DNA of 64,000 bases from Cardinalis cardinalis (taxonomy: Eukaryota > Chordata > Aves > Passeriformes > Cardinalidae), in contig JACDOX010000067.1 of NCBI GenBank assembly GCA_014549065.1, forward strand, positions 683,332 to 747,331. The letters are read 5' to 3'. Every line of letters begins with the position of its first letter. The first letter of the stretch is position 1. Made by a program: the position numbers and the translations under genes. This document shows positions 1 through 14,100 of this stretch, piece by piece. Under the pieces are notes generated by a model. That model did not search any database. It worked only from the letters and a program-made list of their open reading frames with translations, and had not been told where the DNA came from.

Positions 1-1426
1 TCGGTACATGGTGTAAGATTTAGCCAACAATATTTGTTAGCAAATTCCCATTTTCCATTTAATCCTTTTTTAAGGGTTGACTNGAACATAGTGTCTGTAA
101 AATAAACATGTTTTTGTTGTTTTGAGGTGGAGTGTACAGCAGGTTAGAGACAGGTTTTAACCACAGTGATATTTTTGATCATAATGATCCGTACTTGGGA
201 CCTCTTTCTAGGGACCTCTGTGTTTAGAACAGTACATCATCATTCTATTTTTTGCAAGTGTTTCAATTTTTGTTTTCTGAGGATTAATAGTTCGCAAAAT
301 TAAATTACTCCAACAGAAATGTTAAATTCAAAATGAAGTTGGTCACTGTGTTGCCTTTGGTTTTCTTCTAGCAAAGGAGGACATGGGTTAGAGAACAGCN
401 GAGCTCCATCAGTACGGCTGTTAGGAGTGGTTTGGGACAGCAGGGTGTGTGTAGCTGCTGGGATGTTAGAATAGTTTACTGCAGAAGACTGCTGAGGATC
501 TATATGCGGTGTTTACTTTTGATTAAACCAAAGCACATGCATTATTTCGTTGCTACCCATGGCCCGCTTCCTTCTACAGGCACATATTTTGTGGTCTCTC
601 TTTCTTCCTTCAATAAAAATATAAAAGCATGAGCTTTTTATATGAGCCTAATATCTTCATGTTTTAGACACAATTTTTGTTCATGAGGTCTTCTTATTTC
701 CCTAAATTGTACAGAATTTTCCTCTCTCTTTATAAAAGCCGTGANGTTTAGTAGAGACCTAGAAAACCATCAATGGGAAAGGACAGGATTTCACTGTGTA
801 TCACATTACTTGTCAGAAACAGGAACAGCAGTGATTTGGCACAGTGTTTTCTTCCATAAAAATTACTACAAATGTATCAGGCCAAAGAGATAACAGCTGA
901 TACATTGGCTCAAGCTTTTTGGTTTTGTGGGATTTTTTTTTATTGTAAGGCCCATTATAAACAAATAAATAGCACATATAGATGCCACAAATGCTTACAA
1001 TTTTTAGACCAAGAGTCATGTTAAGGGCTGTATATTGTCTTTGGTATTTGGTATAGCTAAATTTGATTAACCTGCTGTCACTACAGACCTCTCTCATTTA
1101 TATATCTGTTGATTCCACCTCTAGAAGAAAAGGTCTTTCATAGGACTTGCAGCTGTCTGCTGGACCTCCATCCTAGGAAAGAGGGATGCTTCACCAAGGC
1201 AGTATGACTCAAAATGTTCATGCTTCCATGTCAGCAAGTTTGTGTGCCCAGGGCCATTTTTAGTGCTTCCATTGCCCTGCTGTGGGTCTGGCAGCCCCAG
1301 AGGTGCTGTTTCCCCCAACACATTTCCTCTCTCAGTCCAGCCATGGTGCTGCCCTCAGAGCAGCCCTGTTACAGGCACGGGGCTCCAGAGCGGAGCACTG
1401 CAGCCTCGCAGGGCTGTGTGCTGCCA
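1..1426. other. Intergenic DNA, no gene seen
   Basis: AT-rich non-coding DNA with short open frames only and no recognisable protein similarity on either strand. GC content rises from about 1200 towards the gap at 1427. I see no splice-bounded conserved exon. Confidence 0.6.
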
Positions 1427-2018
1427 NNNNNNNNNNNNNNNNNNNNNNNNNNNNNNNNNNNNNNNNNNNNNNNNNNNNNNNNNNNNNNNNNNNNNNNNNN
1501 NNNNNNNNNNNNNNNNNNNNNNNNNNNNNNNNNNNNNNNNNNNNNNNNNNNNNNNNNNNNNNNNNNNNNNNNNNNNNNNNNNNNNNNNNNNNNNNNNNNN
1601 NNNNNNNNNNNNNNNNNNNNNNNNNNNNNNNNNNNNNNNNNNNNNNNNNNNNNNNNNNNNNNNNNNNNNNNNNNNNNNNNNNNNNNNNNNNNNNNNNNNN
1701 NNNNNNNNNNNNNNNNNNNNNNNNNNNNNNNNNNNNNNNNNNNNNNNNNNNNNNNNNNNNNNNNNNNNNNNNNNNNNNNNNNNNNNNNNNNNNNNNNNNN
1801 NNNNNNNNNNNNNNNNNNNNNNNNNNNNNNNNNNNNNNNNNNNNNNNNNNNNNNNNNNNNNNNNNNNNNNNNNNNNNNNNNNNNNNNNNNNNNNNNNNNN
1901 NNNNNNNNNNNNNNNNNNNNNNNNNNNNNNNNNNNNNNNNNNNNNNNNNNNNNNNNNNNNNNNNNNNNNNNNNNNNNNNNNNNNNNNNNNNNNNNNNNNN
2001 NNNNNNNNNNNNNNNNNN
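1427..2018. other. Assembly gap (592 Ns)
   Basis: A run of 592 Ns. Both flanks (about 1330-1426 and 2019-2150) are clearly more GC-rich than the surrounding DNA, so the missing sequence may be GC-rich. Apparent open frames crossing the gap are artefacts of N codons. Confidence 0.95.
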
Positions 2019-5000
2019 CTCTGCTCGGCGTGAGCTGCTCTTCACAGCATCCTCCTCCTCCCACCAGGGCATGCACGGGAGCCTCCTGCTGCACAAGCCC
2101 CGGGCCGGCTCAGCCAGCCACAGGGAAGGAACCAGAGGCAGGTTTGAGTGCAGCACTCATTCACAAAGGCAAATAATGTCAAGCTAGCCGGCAGTTGTTT
2201 ATTTACTTATTTATTCTGAATGTGCCAGAGGATGTCAAACTTAAATCCAAGGCATATCACTGTAACCTAAGCAACTGTAACCATTACAGCCATTTCACAC
2301 TTGAATAGTTTCCCTACCTTTAATTTCTCCTTCATTTTTCTAGTTCCAATTTCCTGGAGGGGAGAGAGGGAAGAGCAAAATTTTGGAACGAATTTTAAGT
2401 GGAATTTAATATTTAGCAGATTTCTGGAAACCGGTATGGGTTNGTATTTTTGGNTTTTTTTTGGTTGGGTTTTTAAGGGGGGGATTGTTTGTTTGTTTGT
2501 TTTTGTCAGCTTTTCATCTTGTTTTTTACTTTAAAAGATAAAAATTGTTATTTCATATTTCTGTTGTGTGGAGTGTATTATAGCTAATCTTGAATTCACC
2601 TAAAAATCAGACTAAAATACATTATTATTGTGCAATCATAGGAAAAAGAAGGCAAAACCAAACTTGTGTACAGCATTTTCAGACATTAGTGGAATGGTAG
2701 GATCTAGACAATATGTAGCTATTAAATCAATAATCCAGACATGGAGGGAATTCCCCAGACAGCTGTTGGATATTTCCCCCTAATCAGTAATGATAATCCA
2801 GTGGTGTTTGAAATGGCATGATTGTATATTGGAATGTATTTTTATGCTGATATTTTCTCATGCATCTCTAATGGCTCCCTAAAATATGAAGAGGGCCAAG
2901 CATTATTCATAGTCATGGATGTCCTGTGAAAAAGCTGCTGTTTGAATATGTGAAGTGTGTGCAAGTCCTTTAGCCCTTTCTGACAGACATCCTAAGCTGG
3001 TTTAGCACCACTATACCCTGCTATCTTTTGTTTCCTGGCAGGATACCATTGGTGGATGTCAGTGGTGTGTGCCCAGCTTTGTGTGGCAGAAGTCAGGGAG
3101 GTGTGTGAGAACCTGGGACACAGATTTTGAGGGACAACAGAGCTGGGGCATGGGCAGGCTGACCTATTGAGTCTCTTCCATCTCCAGTGTCTCCAGTTTT
3201 GTTTTCATATAGATTTCAGTGCCATGGAGATTTTTTTCCTGTTTCTAGTAGTTGTGTAGACATTTACAATACCTAGTTTCTAGGCTGGTCTATGTTATTT
3301 TTTTATATAGCTATAACCAGCGTACTTGTGCTATCCAGATTCCTGTTTACAAATAGAAACATTTTTCTTTGTTCTTCTCTGCTTCACTGCACTATTGGGG
3401 CTTACTTATTTCAGTGTCATTCTTCCTAACCTAATCCAAACAATAACCTTGGCTCAACAATTTAAACATATTGAATCCCCAACCAGAGTAGTTTTCCCTA
3501 GTAATACTCTGATTACAGCAGCTTTTATGTCTGAACAGGAAAGGACCTTAAACACTAAATCTCATCAGCACTGTAAAAAATAAGTGGTGAGCATCAGTCA
3601 CATTTTCTTGAAATACCACAAGTCTTTCTTGAGGCCTAATCCTTTAATCTCTGGATTTTGGGCACTTCTGTTCTGATTACTAGGGATCAAAAGGTTTGGC
3701 AAATACTCTTTAGACCACTCTTCAAAGTGGCCACTGTAATATTACCAGGTCGTTATGACAATTGTATGATTTTTTGGTTGTAGTGGTAGCTGGTATTTTT
3801 GAAAAAAAAACCAGAGAAGTCAGTTTATCAATGCAATGGTCTGCCACATTGAGAATTTTTTAAAAGGATGTTGTCCTCCAGTATAGAGGTTCAGAGGATT
3901 TGAGAACATGGCANTGTCAAAGTAAAGGACACTTTCCATCTTTAACTGATGATGGAAATTCCTCCTACTGTGTAAGAGGCAACCTTTCGAATGGAGGGTA
4001 CCCTCAGAGGGCTGCTGCAGCACACAAAGGCTTTTCCAGCTTGTTACCAAAGCTACAGAGTGACCTTTCATTTCACTGCAAATGGAAATGTTACGCCATT
4101 TCCTGCCTGAAGTACTGTCATGTGGGAAGTTACATAGAAAAAAGGAGTGGACCAAAATCTACTTCATAGACCCTCCTACCAGATAGTTTTGTTAGATATT
4201 CATTGGTCTGCTNTGGAAGCATACAGCTTTTCCCTAAATGAGATAATTTCCTTGGCCTGTTTTAAACCTAGGCTACATAAGTTGAAACAAATCAGTGACT
4301 CCTCCTCCACAAACTTCATTTTACCTCTTGCAAACTAGCAATAAAATTAAACTGAATATTTCCAACTATATTTGATCACTGGGATTCCAAAGGGCTGTTA
4401 CTTTATGTGTTAGATCTCTGTCTAAGGAAGACAACCCCACCTGACTTAAAGAGAGCTACCAAGGTGCTTTTGAGAAATCACTCATTTTCAACAGAGAGGC
4501 TTTCAGTTAATGGGGCAGATTTGGAAAAAGAAACTAGCTTGTCACCTAGATGGAGGGCCCTGCAGTTGCAACAGGAGCAAGTTCAAATCTCTCCATGCTA
4601 TTCCTGTTCATTCCAGCCTTCATTGCTGGGCTGCCTTTATTGTTCCTGTCCCTGCTGTTGTCTGTAAGAAATCCAGCTGGATATTTAGAACCCAAACCCC
4701 AGAGCCTGAAAGAGCCAAATACTCTTGTGCTCATCATGAATATTTTATCTGTATAGGTGTGTCATCACTTGTNTCCAGTTCCTCTTTGCCTGGAAGATTA
4801 TGTTCTGCTGCACAGCATAAAATTCATTTGGAAAAAAACATTTTATGCTGTTGCTTTCATGGGATTTGCCACTTTGTATATTGCAGTGCATATATCAAGG
4901 GTGAATGCAGGTGAGGGCTTTCAAAGTTACTTTGCTGTGTTGTCAACACTACAACAGATCTGGCCTTTATTATCAAATTGCATATTTTTATTAATTTTTC

Positions 5001-8000
5001 ATTCAGTGAAATATTCTGAAATATTCAGTGACTATAGTGGGCTATGGCCAAACAAATTAATATTGCGTATCAAGTATAAACAAGTTCTAACATTTTCAAT
5101 GTGCTAAAGTTAGCATTCAATGTTGGCCTNAAACTAGAATGACACATGTTTTTGTGTATAATGTCTTGCTTGATAAAAGAAATGCTCATTGAGTCTGTAG
5201 TGCCAGTTCAGCCTTTGGCTTCCCTGATAATGCCTGCTCTCGGTGAGAAACTTGTGCCAGTGTAAGAAAAGGANTGAAAAGTCAAGCTCTGTGCCCCTGT
5301 GCTCTGTGCCCCAATATGAGGCACACATGGCTTGTTTGTGTATTAAACTGCACTGAAAAGTTCTTTTGGCTTAGGGGAGGTAGGAGCTTTTTCACTATCT
5401 GGAGGAAAAGATGTGTAGCTGCCTGTCAGCTGGGGGAGAACGCTGGTTTGTTATCTTTTGCCTGTTTTCATAAACAAATGCCAACAGCAATTGTTGTTTT
5501 TGCAGAGCCAGCAGAAATTCATAGGGGGTTTCTTTTTGTTGTACTGCCACACTAAAAAGAGATGTTATTTTAACAACAGAATGTTTGATAGCTTTTAAAA
5601 ATACAAGGCCTAGTTTTTAGGCATGCTGAGCCCCATAATTTCTATTGAAGTCAGTTCTTGCTGCGGTGCCCCAGAGCACTCTAAGGAGTCCCTCAGATTC
5701 AAGATCCAAGTACAGCATTAGGGAACGTCTCTGATGTCAGCACAGTCACCAGAAAAAGCACAGAGGCTTTGTTTTCTATATATGAACACAAATTGCACTG
5801 AGTCTTTTGGAATGTGCATGTATTGAATGTGTTCATAAACTTGTGAAGTTACCATCTCAGCAGTCAGACTTAGTGAAGGTGCAAGTTAGCTTGCACTGAA
5901 GGATTTCTCTAATGGAATTGCTTTGTGAGATGGAATGCAGAGGTAAGATTGCAGCATAACCACTGTGGGATGTTCAGGCACAGGGAAACAGCTGTCCTAT
6001 GAAGAAACTAGCTATGGCAAAAATAGCCCCAGACTGAACACTGAGCTCAATTCCCAGGCTAGGCCCTTCTGACTTTAGAGATTTGTGTTGTGTGCTTAAA
6101 ATTGGGTTTTTTCCCATATTGCAGCTAAGGTTNTCGCAGGATTTGTGCATCGTGAGATCTTAGTTAATGGAGAAAGTCTTCTGTTAAAAAAAAACCAAAC
6201 CAACAAAAAACCAAACCAACTGTCTGGGCTACAGTAGAACAAATTTTNTAATGAATATGTAAGAGATTTGAGAAGCATACCTAGTTCAGCAAGTAATATG
6301 AGGCACTCTGTTTTATTGTTTTAACTATGGCTGTGCTGTACTTTTTGAAATTAAAAAACATTTCTCCTTTTCTTTAAATCTGTTCTTAATGTTTCAGTTT
6401 GTAAAATTATTCTTTGAGTTAGTAACATGGTATGAAACCATACTGTCTCTTTCCATGTTCTTTTAGACCTTACTTTTTTACATGAGTTTAGCTCCCTTTT
6501 TAAAAGTGTTCATGTTAACTGTTTTCTGCTTGCACTCCTTTGCTTGCCTTATCTATTTCTCAAGTTTTTCTATTCTGTATATAATTCCTCTGGCAGAGAC
6601 TAAGATGCAGAGACCAGCTTTGGGACTGGTACTGTGTGATCTGGAGTCTTTGCAGTGCATATTGCGGCCATTGACANAGGGTAGACCTGAACTCATTAAT
6701 TCAGCTTTGCACTCATGCTGTGATATTTGTGTCTAGGTGACTTTAAGCTTTTACTCTTAAAATATCTCATTGTTGCCACCACTGGTTCAGCTTCATGAGA
6801 GCTTTAGTCCACAGACAGTTCATGGAACAACCAAACTTTTCTGTTGTGGGTCAGCTGGTTTTCAGACATTCAGCACTAAAGCAGACAAAATAGTGGCAGA
6901 AATAGTGAGAAACTGCTCCTTTGGTAGAGGGAGACAAACTGAAGAATGGAATGGGCATTTCATTATCTCAAACACCAGAGAGTGCTGACACTGTGATGTG
7001 TTGGCACATGCGCACAGTCTGACAATAACAGCTATCATGCCCAAATTTCCATGGCATTTATTAATAATAATCCCTCTTTCTCAGTAAAAAAAGCCAGGTT
7101 TTGGTGACTTTCCAGAATTTGTTTTCAGCCAAAAACCGTGTATCTTAAAATGTGGATTCAGCTGAACTCCCTGGCTAAGACCGATCTGTTTGTTTGTTTG
7201 TACTTTGACCAAAGGTCAAAACAAACATCAAAACATCAAACATTGATGGTTTCCCAGGTTCCAAAATTGTATTTAATCTGTTCACAGAGCTACATGTATT
7301 ATTTGAATGAGAAAGAGGGAAATGAAAGTGCCCATATCTACATCAGCTGGTAGTTGTTCACAGGAAGCAGCAATTACTGTCGAGCCTTCTTCCCCGGGAA
7401 AGCCCTCCCGCCTGCTTCCTGCACCATGGAGCTGCGCCGTGCATGGCCACACAAAATAGCAANTACAGCACCAAAGAGCAAGAAAAACTACTTTGGGGGG
7501 TAGATTAATAAGACTGATGATAATTCCCACATGAACAGGACTGAACTAATTTCAGTTGCAGTTGTCAAACCGAGCTAAGCTGGCAAGGGAAGGAATGTGT
7601 GTTTGTCATCAGTGGCTGTGCACTTGCAGCGGAGCAGGGGCTTGGGCATGGCACACTTGGACAGTCTCAGCTCTTCCAAATTTTCTCAGTCTGTACAGTA
7701 TCCTGCATTTTTCCTCTTTGCTTTGTTTGGTCCCAGCTCACACATGTGTGAATCATCCAAGGGGAAAGTTTGAGAGATGCTGTGTGTCAGGTCAATCCAG
7801 GTTCATTCACTGTTTATCCTTAGAAAGCCAGAAACACTGGTGTGTAAACAAGGGGGGAGGGNAAAGGAGGGTTTAATAAGACAATCAGGATTAATCTTTT
7901 CTTTCAACATTGCATGTAATTTGGTTTTCTGATTATACACTAAACAACAGTTGTATTTTCTTTAATTNAGTTATACAAGCACAGCAGCCAATTAATATTC

Positions 8001-10522
8001 CTGCACTCTCTGTGTTTTGAAGAGTGCACAGAGAAAACCTTTGTTATTTTTCTAGCGCTAAATCTGTTCGCATTAAACCATATTCCTCTACACAGCAACA
8101 GCAAAGTAAATGACAGCATCAATTCAATCCAGAATGCTTGATAAATTGAGAGGGGTTGTTTACCTAGTGTATGAAAAAGTCCCTTGGGGATGGGTTTTAT
8201 TGCAATCTGCATAGTCATCCATATTCCTATACTGTCTGTGCTCGTGTTTGTGAGTTAAACATATACAGTAATTTAGCATTCAGATAATCCCACGGCTATA
8301 ATCCAGACAGATTTAGCTCACATTTCTCTGGGATTTCTATTATCTAGATTTAGCAATGTGGTGTTGACTGGATATTTTAAATTGCTGCAAATGCTTTTTT
8401 TTTTTTCTGCAATAAACAACATATTTTGATGTTCTTGTAATTGAAGCTGTAGGTTCTTTCTGGCATTAACCACATATAAAAATGTATCTTTGTGAGGACA
8501 CTGATTGCACAGCTGGAGCATGCTCTTAATGGATTCCAGCTATTTGACTACATACCANGTAAGATCATACAATGTTTATATGAAAACCAGGATAACATAT
8601 GTGAAAATACTAATGAGAATTATCTGAGGAATGTTCATCTCCACACATCATCTCTTTGAAAATGAACTCAACTGCTTCAATTTTAATCATATTTTATTAC
8701 AATATATTCAACAGTATAATAATACAGAGCCTGGCTCTCTTACAGCACTTTTCCTAAGAAGACCAGAGCATTTATTGTTTTCAGTTTCCTCAGACGGAAC
8801 TTCTAGTCTTTCTCACTCAGCAGTTTTGAGGAAAAGAGGGAATCTGGGGGGAAGAAAGAGCATCATTATCCCATAAAATGAGGGGATATTAAGCCCAAGT
8901 GCACTGGGTACCTTTCACAGCAGACAACCCTTTGTCATGTGTTGCTCTGATTAAGTGCAAATGTATTCAAGGGAGCAGAGCAGACACTGTAAAGAGGGTC
9001 CAAATGTTCTTGTACCAAAAATGCCAGCCCTCCCACACGTGCTAGCATTGGTGGGGCTGCAGGAGTAAGAATGCTTGTGTGGGAGACTTTTAGGAGGGAA
9101 GNGTACTGTGGGAAAATTTGTAAAGCTGCTTCTTCTACCAGAGTAGCTGGAGTGAGAGTGTCTGAATTGAGGCAAACAGGGAGCAGGGCAATGCATGCTC
9201 TGTGCTCTGCCTTGTAATTGTGTTGCAAATGCACCAAGTACATTATTCACCCCCGGGCCAGATCTTCTGGGAAGAGGCTTGTGCACACTTGGCAATAATT
9301 TGATGCTAAGATTGTGTCATCCAGAAGTGTCTCAGAAATTCAAAATAAGCAAGCCACTTAGAAATATTTGGAAAACAAACTATTTGGAACCATTTATGGG
9401 ATTTAGGAGCTGTGTGTCATATTTTANTTCCCTAAACTGGAGGATTCAGACACCAGTTCAGTAAGTGAGTTCAGGTATGCTGCCCCTTAAAGCATCCCCA
9501 TCATGCTGTATTCCAAGTGCCTTCTCTGACTGTGCATTACTGCCAGCCTCAGTAACTGTAAAAATCTTGAGAGGGATCTTCAATGTGAAAAAAGAAAGAG
9601 GATGTTCATTAATTCAATAGTGATAAAATTGTTCNATGTATAAAATTTATTTGCTTAGTCCCCAAGCCGCAGGTTCACAAGAATGCTGAAAAAAAACCAA
9701 ACCACAACATGAAAAAGCATGATGAGAAAGACTTTTATAGCTATCAACCCTAATTCTGGGTAAAAACCTTCTGAAAGAAATATGCTGTGTCTGTGTGGCA
9801 GTACTTTTGGTTTCAGGCTTGCTCTGAGTTNCTCTTTGCAGTGGTACAGCAGCTGGGTTTCGGCAGCAGCAGCAGTGCTCACGTTCTTACCATGAAAAGG
9901 AGACTGAGTGTTCACTCTCCTCGCTTCAGTGCCCTGCTAAAGCAGTGGGCCTGCTCCTGTCTCACTAAAAGCTGCTCTGAGAAGTTACATTTATGCCCAG
10001 ATAGCTGTCAATATCTGTGTTTGATCCCTAATACGTCAGAACGATGAAGCTGTAATGCCAGTGAGATGGAAAAGCCATCTGATAGCTCTTAACTGCTCTT
10101 CTTCCAGACAGTGCCTCTGGCACCAGCTGCTGGAGCCGGGAGTTTTCAAGGCCCAATTCTTTTCTTTCTCAGAAGAATTTCTTTAGGCCCCTAAAGAGTG
10201 ATGTCAAAACCCCAGATGAGCAGAAGAGTTTAAAATGGACCCGACATAACTGTGTATTTGCTGCATCTTATTTGAAAAGAAGTATAAATCAATTTCAAGT
10301 TTTACAGTCAGTGTCTGAGGAAGTTGTCAGTGCACCCACAGGCCTTCTCATTGCTGCACAGAGCAGCTCGACTCACCAGACTCATCAGTTGGGTTCTGGC
10401 CACCTGCTTTATTTTCCTTTGCATTTTTTTTTTCATCCTTATATAGCCTGACCTCTCATTCAGCAATTATTTTGAATCATGCTGAGGACACTTTTCCTCT
10501 CCCTCTTTGGATTTCCTCCAAA
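2019..10522. other. Intergenic DNA, no gene seen
   Basis: About 8.5 kb of AT-rich single-copy DNA. All open frames are short, overlap one another and show no family signature. Simple sequence is limited to a GTTT run near 2487-2503 and an A/C-rich run near 6187-6222. By comparison with mammals, where TEX9 lies divergently upstream of RFX7, this may be the RFX7-TEX9 intergenic interval, but I found no TEX9 exon here. Confidence 0.55.
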
Positions 10523-10546
10523 TTTGAGATGCAAATGCATCTCAAA
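10523..10546. promoter_or_regulatory. Perfect palindrome around an octamer (POU) site
   Basis: Ten-base perfect inverted arms (10523-10532 and 10537-10546) flank a 4-base centre. The middle reads ATGCAAATGCAT, which contains the POU octamer ATGCAAAT at 10529-10536 and ATGC/GCAT half-sites four bases apart, as in the MORE element bound by Oct-factor dimers. The palindrome is seen directly; binding is inferred from the motif. Confidence 0.35.
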
Positions 10547-11106
10547 ATACCATCTTCTAAAGTTATTACATCCAGAGCTTGGTGATGTGCACTGGGCTTA
10601 GCTGAAGTATCCGACCAGCAAAGAAGGACCAAGAAATGAAAGAGCACCCTGTAAATATTGACAGATTGTTTTTATGAGTAAGCTATGATTATCCTTCATT
10701 AATTTGTCTATGCTTTCAGAAAGAGAGGAAATTGTTCAAAAGCAGAATAGTATTTTTTGCAACAGACAACTGTGTGCTCAGATTGTTAAAATTTCTATTC
10801 AAGAAATCCCTCAAAATGAAAGAAAAGTAAGAAAAAACCCCACTCTCTTACAGAGAGGCAGGTCTGCATATTTAAAAGTAACACCAGTGTGTTCTATATC
10901 TGTGTCTGTAATTTGAGATTAAATACACTGTGGATAAGGTTAAAAACATAATCTTTTCTAACCACCTACCAGGCATTTATGCAGTATATTGTTTCCTTCC
11001 TGACAGTTAAATTACTAGTAATAAAGCTCTGTAACTGTGCCATGACAGTGTTTGTCCTCTAACATGGCTGTGCAACTGCTTCACCTGCTCTAAGCTGCAC
11101 CAGCAC

Positions 11107-11159
11107 AATCTGGGCAGAATCTGGGCAGAATCTGGGCAGAATCTGGGCAGAATCTGGGC
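11107..11159 (+). repeat. 11-bp minisatellite, about 4.8 copies
   Basis: The unit AATCTGGGCAG is repeated four times perfectly, followed by nine bases of a fifth copy. This is a short tandem array that is likely length-variable. No coding context. Confidence 0.95.
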
Positions 11160-14100
11160 CTGTAACGTTTCTGTTTGATTACATTTCTGTAATCAAACTG
11201 TGTTCCAGTAGCAGAGCTGATACCTTTCTACCCCCTCCCTTACCTTGGTGCTGGAGGAATAAAGCAACTCAAACTAGTCAATTGCTGCATTTCTGAAAAC
11301 AGATTTTCTGTGCACAAACTTGCCATCTGCACAATCATCCTTTTCCTCTTCAAGCAGCAAACAGCCAGAAGGTACTGAGCCCCCTCTCTGTGCTGCAGAG
11401 GGAAGAATCCCAGACATGGCTCTGGTAGCTGAGACCTGCTGGTTTTTTTAACCCATTGAAGTATTTTCTAAAGATGCTCTTCTTTCCATTGCTTGGCTGG
11501 TGTTATGGTGACCATGAGTGAATATATCGAGTTACTGGTATGGGAGTAGCCCTGCCAGGAAGCCAGAGGGCACGGTCAGTGCTGACTGTTTTTAGATGCC
11601 TGAACAGGCACAGCTCTAAGTTGGGTGCCTGCTAAGTTAATAAAAGGACTAAACATTATTTCTCCTACCTCCTGTGTGTGGACAGAACACAGCCTGTATC
11701 TGAGACAAGCCTTACTCCTGGGCTAATTGGCCCTTACAACATTGTGTAAATAGCAACATTCTAAAACTACGGTTAGAATTTTTGAGTTTGGGTTCTGCTA
11801 GAGTTTGAGGAGAGGACTTTTGAAAAACTGAAAGGGGAAAAACTAAGAAAAGAGGCAAACAGAGAAATGCCCCAACATGAAAAAAAATTATGAACAAAAT
11901 GTGATCAATTAATTCTCAAAGTTAAAGCAAATGAGCAGAGAGAAGCTGCCCCTGTTCCTTTCTTCTTAATGCTGAAAGAGATCTGTTCCTTGCTTCATGA
12001 AGGAAAGAAAATTATTTGAGTCAGGAAAATCAAGTTAGGAAGTGATCTGCCAATTTATTTATTTTACTTTTTGCATGGTGGTAGAAAAAATCCAGCTGCA
12101 AAGTGTACTGGTTTGTAAACTGAGCCACTCCACTAGAAATTGTTCAGATGAAAAATGCTGAAAAATTTTGATCACCATCCCAAATAGTAAAGTCTAGCAT
12201 TTTGTTAATTATAAGCCCCATGCCTTCCTCCTATTCCCAGATCATATAAGTCATAAAGTGGTAGCTTTTAGGTAAATTTCCATAATTTCACACATAATAT
12301 TTATTCAAAAGGTATTTAAATACATGAGTCATCTCTTAGGTTCACTTAAAAACAGCAGAGGACATGAAGTGGTCTCTTGTCTTAAAATTTATACCTTTTT
12401 TCTTTTTTCTTTTGAATTGTTAGAGCAATGTTAGAAATCTGATAGTGTATAACAGATGTTTCTTGGCTCTATCTGGTATTGATTTGTAAGAGTAGTGATA
12501 CAGAACTGTTCAGCTAATTAAGACATTGATAAAGTATCTTGATAAAGGATGCCATTCTTCTCTTATCTGAACTCATTTGATACTGGGTTTCTTGCTGAGT
12601 GCACTTAGGACCAGGGGTCCTGAGAGCATCAGCAGCAGTGCTGCCTCACTGGGTGCTGTGCTCACTGACACAGGAGCTGCTCCTCAGCCCTTTCCTCCCN
12701 CCCCATTCACAGGCTGGTGTCTGCCCAGGGCCCAGGTTCTCTCACCAGCTCTCTGCCTTCATCTCCATCTCACTGGTACCTCTCTCAATAGCCTAATCTT
12801 GGCTCTGAGCTACATCTAGTGCTTAGACAGGATAAGATTTCAGCCAGATGGATGATGAACAACATTTTCTTTTCAACNTTCTTGGCTCAAACCCCACGGA
12901 AGGTTGCTTCAGCCCAACAGCATCAAGTCCTGTCCTTCAGACAGCTGAGCCAGTTGCCTTGCTTTAGCATGCAGTGCAGTTGTTGTTCATGTTCCACATT
13001 CCACTCTCAGCTTCTGTTTTGCACCTGGAATATGAATGTGCTGCTGACATCAGAACCCCACAGTGCCTTATAAAGGCAGATGAAGGCATTAAGAATCTGG
13101 GCCTTTGTACAGTATCCTAAATAAACCCTCTTTCATTTCTTATATTTCACCCTGATAAGAGAATATAATGTCTGTGCTCCACGGAACTCTATGCTGGTGA
13201 GTAAAACTCAGTGTGAAGCTTGTAAATTCATGCAAATAGATAATATGACTTTTTCCCACCTTGATTCAGATTATAAATCAATGAGATTTAGTCCACCACT
13301 CCTTTGAGTAATTCTGCAGTCACATATTCATGCTGAGGAAAACTTTTCAGTGAGATTTTTTTCAAGACAAGTCTTTGCCAGCTATTGGAAATGTGATCAT
13401 AGCAGAGCCACTAACATTTTCCTGCTCCTATATCAAAGGCATCACAAATCTGCCCAGCATCTTTGTCAATCATTTACAGTGTGGCAGACAAAAATAATAT
13501 TCTTAGAATTATTATTGGAAGAATTTATGGTCTCTTATGAAGTGAAAGTGATTTNGATATATGAACAGCATTGGGAGGAACTGCCAGTTTGAAAACTCAC
13601 ACCAGACCTGTGTGTGTAATATTCTTGTGTTGCAGGAAGTAGTGGGAGTAATACGTGAAAAAGAATTCTTCACAAGTCAGAATCCTTAGGAGCTCTCTAG
13701 ATGACTCTTCCTGCATTTTGTGATATTCTGCTAAAAGAAAGTTCCTNCTTCCCCTTCTTGAGCCTTTTAATGTCACAAACTGTGCACACAAAGGCATGTG
13801 TGTAACAGTTCACACTGGTTGCTCAGCAAAGGATGTAGACTAGGATCAGGTACAAAACAATGGTTCTACTCATGATGGTGGTTACAGCTACAAGTCTCAG
13901 TGCAAAATAATGATAATTATTAAAAGAAAGATANTCTTAAAAGTGTCTCTGTTGTTAAAGGCTGATTTATCTTTCCACACTATAATGAGATGAATACCAG
14001 ACATGGCTTTGCATTGCCTTCACTCACAGCTTAACTGGAATCACAAACAGTTTTCATAATGAAGTATACAGCCTGCAAAAAATTTGTATTCCATGTGTAT

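Noticed and set aside
1214..2187. Several long open frames on both strands
   Set aside because: They cross the 592-N gap; the openness comes from N codons.
4550..4756. 68-codon hydrophobic frame resembling a small membrane protein
   Set aside because: Short, no Kozak, splice or homology support, and overlapped by other frames; likely chance.
7204..7220. TTTGACC/GGTCAAA inverted repeat resembling a nuclear-receptor everted repeat
   Set aside because: Short motif expected by chance; no other evidence of an enhancer.
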